Below, in pieces: positions 1 through 6,407 of a DNA stretch of 8,037 nt (its first letter is position 1; each line of letters opens with the position of its first letter). The stretch covers positions 1-8,037 of the forward strand of contig DASQFU010000058.1 of the NCBI GenBank assembly GCA_035632955.1, read 5' to 3'. Under the pieces are notes generated by a model. The model saw only the letters and a list, made by a program, of their open reading frames with translations. It was not told the origin of the DNA and ran no database searches. The position numbers were made by a program, and so were the translations under genes. The DNA comes from DASQFU01 sp035632955 (GTDB taxonomy: Bacteria; Eisenbacteria; RBG-16-71-46).

Positions 1-1
1 C

Positions 2-655
2 GATCGCCCGGGGATCGCGCCGCTCGAGCTTGCCATCCTCCGCGAGGATCTCGCGCGCTGGCGTCCCGAGGTCGAGGTGCTGGTCGTGAGCGTGCATTGG
101 GGTTCCATGTACGTGGACTATCCTCCGCCACGCGTGCTGGAGCTCGCCGAAACCTTGGCGGCCGGCGGGGTGGATCTCGTGCTCGGCCACCATCCCCACG
201 TGATGCAGGGTTACCGCCGGAGCGGACGGACGCTGGCGCTGTTCAGCCTCGGGGACGCATGTTTCAATGCCCGGGCCGGCGATTTCGAGGCCAGCGCAGC
301 GGCCGTGTCCCGGCGGGAGAGCGGCGTGTTCACCGCGCTCGTCGCCGCAACGCCCGGTCTCCTGTTCGAGGCGCTGCGGCTCGACGACGACGGCGTGCCG
401 CGTGGGGTTGCGGAAGCGGAAGCGGCGTCCTTTGCGGCGCGACTGGCGCGCCTGAGTCACGGGCTCGCCGAAGGCGCGGAGGGCTTCCGGCGCGAATCCG
501 CGCCGCAGCTCCTGCGCTACGAGCTGGAGAGCGCTCGGCAGTATGTACGTCAGGGCCGTTGGGATCGTCTCGCGCGGTTGGTGGTGGGGCTTCGGCCACG
601 CCATCTTCCCGTCCTATGGCAGGCGCTACGGCGTCTGGGGAGAACCCCTGCATGA
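2..655 (+). CDS. CapA-family (PGA_cap) protein, 3' part
   Basis: Partial: the reading frame is open from the first complete codon (base 2), so the true start lies upstream; 217 residues are visible. It belongs to the CapA/PgsA family, calcineurin-like metallophosphatase-fold proteins linked to poly-gamma-glutamate or capsule polymer synthesis and usually acting at the cell surface. Numbering from base 2, visible motifs are HWG at residues 32-34, GHHPH at 62-66 (the late metal-binding His motif) and FSLGD at 81-85, which matches the family's usual SLGN/SLGNF. The Asp in place of Asn at 85 is slightly unusual. About 120 less conserved residues follow, rich in Arg and Ala. The stop overlaps the start of the next gene by four bases (ATGA, 652-655), which implies translational coupling. 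The family call is firm. The exact substrate is unknown, and its place next to acyltransferases and an exosortase suggests exopolysaccharide or envelope work. Confidence 0.88.
   Translation, partial: DRPGIAPLELAILREDLARWRPEVEVLVVSVHWGSMYVDYPPPRVLELAETLAAGGVDLVLGHHPHVMQGYRRSGRTLALFSLGDACFNARAGDFEASAAAVSRRESGVFTALVAATPGLLFEALRLDDDGVPRGVAEAEAASFAARLARLSHGLAEGAEGFRRESAPQLLRYELESARQYVRQGRWDRLARLVVGLRPRHLPVLWQALRRLGRTPA
637..643 (+). promoter_or_regulatory. ribosome binding site for the first acyltransferase
   Basis: GGGGAGA lies eight bases before ATG 652. It decides the start, because the frame is open for more than 500 bases upstream inside the CapA gene. Confidence 0.6.
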
Positions 656-1776
656 ATCCCTGGGTCTGGGCCACGCGTGAGCCGCTGGGCGCGGACTTCG
701 AGCGCGCCTGGCGGGCCCGTTTGTCGTCCACGCCGCACGCCAACTTCACGCTCGACCTGCGCTATCTGCAGCGCCGCGCCGTGCGTGACCAGCACGCGCT
801 GGCGGTGCTGGCGGAGGAAGGCGATCGCAGTGGATTGCTGGTGCTGCGCGAGGAGTCCGGCCGGCTCCAGAGCGGCTGGCCGTGGCGCTGGCAGGCCGTG
901 GTCGAATCGCCCGGGCGGTGCGGCGCCGCGCCGCTCGACGAAGGCGAGGCGCAGTGGCTGTTCCGCGTCGCGGTGCAGGTCGCGGGACCGCGCCGGATCG
1001 CCGTGCACCTGCCGGTGCCGCCGCCGCTGCGGATGGAAGGTTATCGCGCCGGCGCCACCGTCATGTACGACGTGGGGCATTCGGACCAAGAGCTGCTCGC
1101 GGCCATGAACTCGAGCAAACGCCGGATGGTGCGCCGGGCGCTGTCGCAGGGTTACCAGGTGGAGGAGGCGACCGAGCATGAGCAGTTCCGAGCGTTCGCC
1201 GAAGTGCAACGAGAGACCGTCGCCCGCCGCGGCCAGAAAGGTCCGGAGGTCTCGGGCGAGACGCCGCCGCCCGGCGAGGGATGGCGCGAATGGGAGCTGC
1301 CGTGGATGTGGCTCCTGGTGGCGACCCGCGAAGGCCGGATCGAATCGGGCGTCGGGGATGGGCTCATGCCGGGTGGGGTGCTCGAGGCGCGCACCGGCGC
1401 GTCGAGCGATGCCGGGCGTCGTTCCGGGGCGTTCGCCCTGCTCTCGCACGAGGAGGCGCGGCGCGCCCGCGATCTCGGCTATCGCTGGATCAATCTCGGT
1501 GGCGAAAGCGTCTTCAAGCGCGAAGCCGCCGGCCGGTTCGGCATCCGGGTGCCGGTGCACCGCTGGCTCGGAGCCGGGCGCGCGTGGCGGGTCGGGGTGT
1601 ATGCCGAAACGGTCTGGCATCGCGCCCGCGCCGGGGTCGCCGCGTTTGCGCGCGTTGCCCGCGTGCGTGGGGGCGCGCGCGTCATGGTCGGCGCGGCGAC
1701 CGTCGATCTGCTGACCTCGGACGCGCCGCTGCTGCTGCAGCTCCTGCTTCAGCTCGAAGGAATCCCATGCAGCTGA
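652..1776 (+). CDS. GNAT/FemAB-like acyltransferase, first tandem copy
   Basis: 374 residues. The frame is open far upstream, but ATG 652 is chosen because GGGGAGA lies eight bases before it, it overlaps the previous stop as ATGA, and its N-terminus aligns with that of the next gene. The fold call rests on a FemAB/GNAT-type pattern: a D-x-ELL segment with Lys/Arg-rich helix near 145-163, a hydrophobic strand at 219-224, and the NLGGESVFKRE segment at 281-291, which resembles the GG...FKR motif near the end of FemAB and CelD-like GNAT_6 proteins. Such proteins move an aminoacyl or acyl group to an envelope substrate, and a FemAB-like family is known to accompany exosortase/PEP-CTERM loci. It matches the next gene at roughly 44% of the first 300 positions (hand count) with no gap. 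After residue 300 it has its own tail of about 70 residues, ending in a Leu/Gln-rich stretch. Substrate unknown. Confidence 0.8.
   Translation: MNPWVWATREPLGADFERAWRARLSSTPHANFTLDLRYLQRRAVRDQHALAVLAEEGDRSGLLVLREESGRLQSGWPWRWQAVVESPGRCGAAPLDEGEAQWLFRVAVQVAGPRRIAVHLPVPPPLRMEGYRAGATVMYDVGHSDQELLAAMNSSKRRMVRRALSQGYQVEEATEHEQFRAFAEVQRETVARRGQKGPEVSGETPPPGEGWREWELPWMWLLVATREGRIESGVGDGLMPGGVLEARTGASSDAGRRSGAFALLSHEEARRARDLGYRWINLGGESVFKREAAGRFGIRVPVHRWLGAGRAWRVGVYAETVWHRARAGVAAFARVARVRGGARVMVGAATVDLLTSDAPLLLQLLLQLEGIPCS
1756..1762 (+). promoter_or_regulatory. ribosome binding site for the second acyltransferase
   Basis: GAAGGAA, four bases before ATG 1767, inside the end of the first copy. It supports this start over the long upstream open frame. 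Confidence 0.6.
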
Positions 1777-2795
1777 CGTCCTGGTGCACCCGGGAAGCGC
1801 TCGATCCGGGCTTCGAGCGCGCGTGGCGCGAATGCTTGTCGCGCTCGCCGCACGCGCATTTCGGGCTCAGCGTCGAGCACCTGCGGTGGCAGGCCGCTCA
1901 CGGGCGCGCCGCGACCGCGATGCGGGCGGAGGAAGGCGGGCGTTGCGCCGCTTTGGTGATACGAGACGAGGGGCCGTGGCGCGCGTGCGGTTGGCCGTGG
2001 CGCTGGGAAGCGGTGATCGGAGATCCCGCGCGCGACCGTGCCGAAGGCATGAGCCCCGAAGAGCTGGACTGGGTGTTCGGGATCGCGCAGCGGATGAGCC
2101 GCGGCCGGCGCCTGCGGTGCTTTTTGCCGGTCGCGCCGGGTGGCCGGACGCCCGGCTATCTCGCCGGATCGACGTTGCTGCGGCGGCTGGAGGGGACCGA
2201 CGCCGAGCTGCTCAAGACGATGGACGTCAACAAGCGCGGCGCGGTCAAGCGCGCCGTGCGCGAAGGATTCACCGTCGAGCGCGCGACCCGGCCGGAGCAG
2301 TACCTCGCGTTCGCGCGCCTGCAGCGCGAAACCGAGCGGCGCCGAGGCGACGACTGCGGACCGATCCCGGACACGCTGCCGCTTCCGGGCGAGAGCTGGC
2401 GCGAGTGGGAGCATCCCTGGATGATGCTGCTGATCGTGATGCGGGCGGGAACGATCGAGGGCGGCTCGGGCTTCGGCGTCTATCCCGGCGCGACCGTTGA
2501 CTACCGCGCCAATGCGTCGACGCTCGACGCCAAGCGGCTCGGCGCCAACGTCCTGCTGGCTTACGAGGGCCTGCGTCAAGGCCGCGATCTGGGGTGCCGA
2601 TGGATGAACTGGGGCGGCGCGACCGTGTTCAAACGCGAGTTGGGCGGCGAACGCGTCGATCTCCATTGCCGGCTCGGTGGCGGGGCGGTCTGGGCGCTGC
2701 CCAATCAGCTCACGCACTCGCTGAATCTCGCGCGCCCGCAGATCTCCGCGTGGTGGCGTGCGCTTCGTGCCGGCGTCCCCGGGAGGCGTGGATGA
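1767..2795 (+). CDS. GNAT/FemAB-like acyltransferase, second tandem copy
   Basis: 342 residues. ATG 1767 is preceded by GAAGGAA four bases upstream and overlaps the end of the first copy by ten bases; the upstream open frame is a shadow of that copy. Residues shared with the first copy at identical positions include FERAW at 16-20, GWPWRW at 75-80, QRET at 186-189, WREWE at 211-215, PWM at 217-219 and VFKRE at 287-291. This copy keeps the more typical FemAB/GNAT_6 ending, with NWGG at 281-284 followed by FKRELGG at 288-294. The tail is about 30 residues shorter than in the first copy. Likely cytoplasmic acyl or aminoacyl transfer to a glycan, lipid-linked or peptidoglycan precursor, inferred from family and context. 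The two copies may act on different positions or form a heterodimer. The stop overlaps the methyltransferase start as ATGA. Confidence 0.82.
   Translation: MQLTSWCTREALDPGFERAWRECLSRSPHAHFGLSVEHLRWQAAHGRAATAMRAEEGGRCAALVIRDEGPWRACGWPWRWEAVIGDPARDRAEGMSPEELDWVFGIAQRMSRGRRLRCFLPVAPGGRTPGYLAGSTLLRRLEGTDAELLKTMDVNKRGAVKRAVREGFTVERATRPEQYLAFARLQRETERRRGDDCGPIPDTLPLPGESWREWEHPWMMLLIVMRAGTIEGGSGFGVYPGATVDYRANASTLDAKRLGANVLLAYEGLRQGRDLGCRWMNWGGATVFKRELGGERVDLHCRLGGGAVWALPNQLTHSLNLARPQISAWWRALRAGVPGRRG
2781..2786 (+). promoter_or_regulatory. ribosome binding site for the methyltransferase
   Basis: GGGAGG, five bases before ATG 2792, within the last codons of the second acyltransferase. It fixes the start in a frame that is open from much further upstream. 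Confidence 0.6.
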
Positions 2796-3652
2796 GCCTG
2801 GCGGCTCGCGAGGCTTTCGAGCGTTTCGTGCGCTGGACGATCGAGGTCGAGCACGCGGCACTGCCGCCCGAGCTGCCGCCGGGCGAGCGCGAAGCGTTCG
2901 AAGACTACTATCGCAAGCTGCCGGCGCCGGGCGACGAGGCCGGAATCCGCCGCTACCTGCGCGGATTCTGGCGCAGCGAAGCGGGATGGACCGCGCGCTG
3001 GATCGCCGGGCGCGCCAAGCCGCGGGTGCTGGACGCCGGCTCCGGCTTCGGCACTTACGCGATGCTCTACGCGATGGTGGGCGGCGACGTCACCGGCGTC
3101 GATTTGCGTCCGGATCGGCTCGACGCCGCCGAGCGGCGGCTGCGGTTCTGCGAGCGCACCACCGGATGGCCAATGCCGGTGGAGTACCGGCGTGGCGATC
3201 TCACGCGCGAATGGCCGGAGGACTACGACCTGGTATGGGTGTACAACGCGCTCTCGCACATCGACCCGCTGGACGACTTTCTCGCCGCCGTGCGCCGTCA
3301 TCTGCGTCCCGGTGGCGTGCTCGTCGTCGGCGACATCAACGGCGGCCACTCGGCGCACCAGCGGCGCTTGGCCCAGTTGCGGAGCGAAGTGCACCAGGAG
3401 TACGTCGCCCCCGACGGCGTCCGGCATCACTACGCCGTCGAGCGCACGTTCACGCCCGGCGAGGTGCGCGAGGTGATGACGCGCAACGGCCTGCGGGTGG
3501 TGCGCCACGAGTTGTACTGGGGTGGCCTCGGTGCGTTGCCCGATCCGCTCTACGAGGGTGTGCTGCTGCCGCTCCAGACCCGCTGGTGGCTGGGTCAGCG
3601 CGCGGCGCGACGCCAACTGGTCGTGGCCGGACGCGACGGAGAGCTGAGCTGA
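2792..3652 (+). CDS. class I SAM-dependent methyltransferase
   Basis: 286 residues. ATG 2792 is fixed by GGGAGG five bases upstream and by the ATGA overlap with the previous stop. The Rossmann-type SAM site is clear: motif I LDAGSGFGTY at residues 80-89, the acidic ribose-binding end of strand 2 at VDLRPD 103-108, RGDL at 134-137 as the adenine-side motif, and LRPGGVLVVGD at 171-181 before strand 5. About 75 residues precede motif I, with an aromatic and acidic stretch (EDYY at 37-40, RYLRGFW at 54-60) that may form a substrate lid. The region after residue 210 is rich in Trp, Arg and Tyr. The acceptor cannot be read from sequence. Its place between acyltransferases and a glycosyltransferase suggests methylation of a sugar, a glycan end or a lipid-linked intermediate. 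No membrane segment is visible, so it is probably cytoplasmic or peripheral. Confidence 0.88.
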   Translation: MSLAAREAFERFVRWTIEVEHAALPPELPPGEREAFEDYYRKLPAPGDEAGIRRYLRGFWRSEAGWTARWIAGRAKPRVLDAGSGFGTYAMLYAMVGGDVTGVDLRPDRLDAAERRLRFCERTTGWPMPVEYRRGDLTREWPEDYDLVWVYNALSHIDPLDDFLAAVRRHLRPGGVLVVGDINGGHSAHQRRLAQLRSEVHQEYVAPDGVRHHYAVERTFTPGEVREVMTRNGLRVVRHELYWGGLGALPDPLYEGVLLPLQTRWWLGQRAARRQLVVAGRDGELS

Positions 3653-3682
3653 GGCGCGGCAGCCCTCGGCTCGGGAAGTGAC

Positions 3683-5518
3683 ATGCGGGTCCTGTTCGTG
3701 ACCCAGTATTTCCCGCCCGAGACCGGCGCGGCGCCGGCGCGGGCCGCGCACTTCGTGCGTGCGCTCGAGCGCGCCGGGCACCAGGTGCGGGTCGTGACCG
3801 GGCTGCCGAATCACCCTTCCGGAGAGATTCAGCCTGGCTACCGCGACCGGCGCGGGGCGCGCGAGCGCGCGGGGACCGTCGAGGTGTGGCGGGTGTGGCT
3901 GTACGCGACGCCGCGCAAGACCGCCGGGACGCGCCTGTGGAACCACCTGAGCTTCGCGCTCTCGGCGCTGCCCGCGGCGTGCAGCGGGCCGCGCTCGGAT
4001 CTGGTGCTGGCCTCGATGCCGCCGCTGTTCCTCGGTCTCACGGCGTGGGTCGCGGCGCTCCGGCATCGCGCCCCGCTGGTCGTGGATTGCCGCGACGATT
4101 GGCCGCATGCCGCGGTCGCGCTCGGCGAGATGCGGCCGGGGCTCGCGACGCGCGTGCTCGCCACGCTCGCGCGGTTCGTCTACGTGCGCGCGGCGCGCGT
4201 GATCGCCGTGACGCCCGGCATGCAGCGCCAGCTCGCCGGCCGCGGGCTCGATTCGGAACGAATCGAGCTGGTCACCAACGGCGCCGACACCGAGCTGTTC
4301 CGCCCGCCCGGCAACGGCGCAGGACCCGACCCCGGATCCGGACCCACGACGCCACCGCGCTCGTTCACCGTGCTCTACGCCGGCACGCACGGTCTCGTGC
4401 ACGGCATGGAGGTGCTTCTGGATGCCGCCGAGCGGCTGCGCGAGCGCACCGACGTCCGCTTCCTCCTGATCGGCGATGGGGTGGCCAAGCCCGCGCTCCA
4501 GGAGCGCGCGGCCCGGGATGGGCTCGAGCGCGTCGAGTTCCGGCCGAGCCTGCCGCCGGAGCAGCTGGTCGCGTGCATTCATGCGGCCGACGTGTGTGTG
4601 GCGACCACGCGCGACCATCCCTTCTGCGGCGAGACCATCCCGGTCAAGCTGTTCGACTATCTCGCCTGCGGCCGGCCGGTGGTGGGAGCGGTGCGCGGCG
4701 ACGCCGCCGACGTCTTGCGCGCCTCCGGGGCCGGTGTGGTCGTCGACCCCGGCGACGGAGTCATGATGGCGCGCGTGCTGGCGTCGCTCGCGGACGATCC
4801 GAGCCAGCGCGCCCGGCTCGGTGTCGCCGGGCCGCCGTTCGTCGCGCAGCAGTACTCGCGCCGGGCGCTCGGCGATCGCTTGGTCGCGGTGCTGGAGGAG
4901 ACGCGCGGGCGCGCCGCGGGCCGGCCGGTCGAGCCGCGGCCGCGCGGCGCTTACCGGGGCGGCAAGCGGGCGCTCGATGTGACGGTCGCGCTCGCGCTGC
5001 TGATCGGGTTTGCACCGCTGATGCTGCTGGTTGCGATCCTGGTTCGCCTCGATTCGCGCGGGCCGTCCCTGTTCCGGCAGCGCCGTATCGGTCGCGGCTC
5101 GGCCGAGTTCACCATCTTCAAGTTCCGCACCATGAGCGTCGGCGCGCCGGATCTCGCGTCGCATCTCATGGGGCCCGCTTCGTCCCACGTCACCCGGGTC
5201 GGAAAGTTCCTGCGCCGCAGCAGCCTCGACGAGCTGCCGCAGCTCTGGAACATCCTGCGCGGAGAGATGTCGCTGGTCGGTCCGCGACCCGCGCTGTTCA
5301 ACCAGCACGATCTGATCGGCATGCGCCAGGAGGCGGGCGTCGATGCGCTCAAACCCGGCGTGACCGGATGGGCGCAAATCCATGGGCGAGATGAAATTGC
5401 GCTGCAGGAGAAGGTCGCCTACGACCGATACTACCTGGAAACGTGCTCGCCGTGGCTGGACCTGACGATCGTGGTCCGGACGGCGGTCATCGTGTTTTCG
5501 TCGCGCGGGGTCTATTGA
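3683..5518 (+). CDS. fused GT4 glycosyltransferase and monotopic phosphoglycosyl transferase
   Basis: 611 residues in one uninterrupted frame. ATG 3683 has GGGAAG four bases upstream. Residues 1-405 form a GT-B, GT4-type glycosyltransferase of the WbuB style: VTQYFPPETGAAPAR at 7-20 and PNHPSG at 42-47 near the acceptor side, YAGTHGLVHGMEVLL at 232-246, and the donor nucleotide-sugar region PVKLFDYLACGRPVV at 320-334, where Asp325 stands where Glu is commoner. A Gly/Pro-rich insert at 209-226 separates its two halves. Residues 427-611 are a Bac_transf domain of the PglC/WcaJ type. This has a re-entrant membrane helix at about 432-455 broken at Pro445, FKFRTM at 479-484, the catalytic Asp516-Glu517 in LDELPQLWNIL, VGPRP at 532-536, and KPGVTGWAQIHGRDE at 557-571. 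That domain transfers a sugar phosphate from a UDP-sugar to undecaprenyl phosphate on the inner membrane; the GT4 half may add a later sugar. Both halves are full length. Confidence 0.92.
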   Translation: MRVLFVTQYFPPETGAAPARAAHFVRALERAGHQVRVVTGLPNHPSGEIQPGYRDRRGARERAGTVEVWRVWLYATPRKTAGTRLWNHLSFALSALPAACSGPRSDLVLASMPPLFLGLTAWVAALRHRAPLVVDCRDDWPHAAVALGEMRPGLATRVLATLARFVYVRAARVIAVTPGMQRQLAGRGLDSERIELVTNGADTELFRPPGNGAGPDPGSGPTTPPRSFTVLYAGTHGLVHGMEVLLDAAERLRERTDVRFLLIGDGVAKPALQERAARDGLERVEFRPSLPPEQLVACIHAADVCVATTRDHPFCGETIPVKLFDYLACGRPVVGAVRGDAADVLRASGAGVVVDPGDGVMMARVLASLADDPSQRARLGVAGPPFVAQQYSRRALGDRLVAVLEETRGRAAGRPVEPRPRGAYRGGKRALDVTVALALLIGFAPLMLLVAILVRLDSRGPSLFRQRRIGRGSAEFTIFKFRTMSVGAPDLASHLMGPASSHVTRVGKFLRRSSLDELPQLWNILRGEMSLVGPRPALFNQHDLIGMRQEAGVDALKPGVTGWAQIHGRDEIALQEKVAYDRYYLETCSPWLDLTIVVRTAVIVFSSRGVY

Positions 5519-5544
5519 TGAAGCGTGCAGGTGCGCGGTCATGA
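5518..5544 (+). other. eight-codon open frame bridging the GT4-PGT and exosortase genes
   Basis: ATG 5518 overlaps the fusion gene's TGA (last A shared), and its own TGA at 5542-5544 overlaps exosortase ATG 5541, giving the peptide MKRAGARS. It exactly fills the 22-base gap. It could act as a translational coupling step, or be chance in a GC-rich segment with frequent ATGA overlaps. There is no independent evidence that it is translated. Confidence 0.25.
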
Positions 5545-6407
5545 CGCTCGACACGACCGCTCTCGAGCGGCGGCCGCTGGGGCTGCTCGTCTGGGTCCAG
5601 GCGGGGCTGGTGGCGGCGTTGCTGGTGGCCGTCTATCACCGCACCGCCGCCACGTTGTGGATGACGTGGACCACGAACGACAACTATTCGCACGGCCCGC
5701 TCGTGCCACTGGTCTCGGCCTGGCTCGCGTGGATGGATCGCGAGCGCCTGCGGCGGTTGCCGGTGGCGGCGGACAATCGCGGTCTCGTGCTGGTCGCGCT
5801 CGCGTGCGGGCTCCAGGTGTTCGGCATGCGCGGTGACGTGTTCGCGCTCGAAGGCTACTCATGGCTGGCGATGGCCTACGGTTTGAGCTGGGCGTTCCTC
5901 GGCGCCGCCTGGACGCGCGCCCTGGCGTTCCCGATCGGCTTCATGGCGTTCATGCTCACGTTCCCGCCGTTCGTCATGAACCAGCTCAGTTTCGCGCTCA
6001 AGGAGATCACCGTTCGCATCTCGGCTTGGCTCGCCGAGGGCCTGGGCGTGACGCTCCAGCGCAGCGGCATGATCATCTACCTGCTCACCGGCGAGCTGCG
6101 GATCGAGAATCCGTGCAGCGGGCTGCGCTCTCTGCTCACGTTGCTCGCGACCGGAGCGGTGTTCGCCTACCTGCAGCCGGGAGGCGTCGTGCCGCGGGTG
6201 GCGCTGCTGCTGGGCGCGGTGCCGGTGGCGATGATCGCGAATGCGCTGCGGATCGCGGGACTGATGGTCGTCGGCCATTTTCACAGCGTCGAGAAGGCGA
6301 CCCGGTTCCACGATCTCTCGGGCTACGCCGTCTACGCCATTGCGCTGTGCGGGTTGTTCGGACTGCGCGCCGTGTTGCTGCCACGCGCGCGGGAGCCGCA
6401 GTCGTGA
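5541..6407 (+). CDS. xrt: exosortase (XrtA-like superfamily), integral membrane transpeptidase
   Basis: 288 residues, mostly membrane segments (about eight by eye). ATG 5541 is the first start in frame after an upstream stop region and has AGGTG seven bases before it. Diagnostic features are YSHGPLVPLVSAWL at 49-62, the catalytic Cys192 in NPCSGLRSLL (190-199), Arg237 in ANALRI (233-238), and His257 in HDLSGYAVY (257-265). These match the conserved Cys, Arg and His of exosortases, which cleave a C-terminal PEP-CTERM-like sorting signal in the inner membrane and are thought to transfer the protein to a surface anchor. The protein ends soon after the last helix and lacks the fused EpsI domain of many XrtA proteins; EpsI is the next gene. 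I cannot assign a subclass (XrtA, B, C, D and so on) because no cognate sorting signal is present in the window. Confidence 0.93.
   Translation: MTLDTTALERRPLGLLVWVQAGLVAALLVAVYHRTAATLWMTWTTNDNYSHGPLVPLVSAWLAWMDRERLRRLPVAADNRGLVLVALACGLQVFGMRGDVFALEGYSWLAMAYGLSWAFLGAAWTRALAFPIGFMAFMLTFPPFVMNQLSFALKEITVRISAWLAEGLGVTLQRSGMIIYLLTGELRIENPCSGLRSLLTLLATGAVFAYLQPGGVVPRVALLLGAVPVAMIANALRIAGLMVVGHFHSVEKATRFHDLSGYAVYAIALCGLFGLRAVLLPRAREPQS
6393..6404 (+). repeat. 12-base direct repeat, copy 1 (exosortase 3' end)
   Basis: GAGCCGCAGTCG encodes the final EPQS of the exosortase and its last base is the first base of the epsI GTG start. An identical copy lies at 7043-7054. Confidence 0.6.

Noticed and set aside
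97..651. Upstream extension of the first acyltransferase frame
   Set aside because: This part overlaps the CapA gene, is Arg-rich and does not align with the second copy, whose N-terminus matches from ATG 652.
550..1620. 356-codon open frame on the - strand
   Set aside because: Antisense of the first acyltransferase, Arg/Pro/His-rich, no motif.
1281..1766. Upstream extension of the second acyltransferase frame
   Set aside because: Overlaps the 3' half of the first copy in another frame. The product is Arg/Ala-rich and a ribosome binding site supports ATG 1767.
1720..1776. C-terminal sorting signal on the first acyltransferase (Leu-rich end)
   Set aside because: The Leu/Gln stretch is short, broken by Gln, Asp and Glu, and not followed by a basic cluster, so it does not fit a PEP-CTERM-like tripartite signal.
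1749..2861. 370-codon open frame on the - strand
   Set aside because: Antisense of the second acyltransferase. The two similar antisense frames simply mirror the paralogous sense genes.
3661..3671. Hairpin (AGCC, CTC loop, GGCT) before the GT4-PGT gene
   Set aside because: Four pairs only, no T-tract and no sign of a regulatory element.
3886..5394. 502-codon alternative + strand frame inside the GT4-PGT gene
   Set aside because: Extremely Arg/Ala-rich with no motifs; the other frame holds full GT4 and PGT signatures.
2705..5554. 949-codon open frame on the - strand
   Set aside because: It lies opposite the end of the second acyltransferase, the methyltransferase and the whole GT4-PGT gene, all of which have clear motifs. 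Its product is His/Arg/Gln/Glu-rich with no recognisable domain, as expected for the antisense of GC-rich coding DNA.
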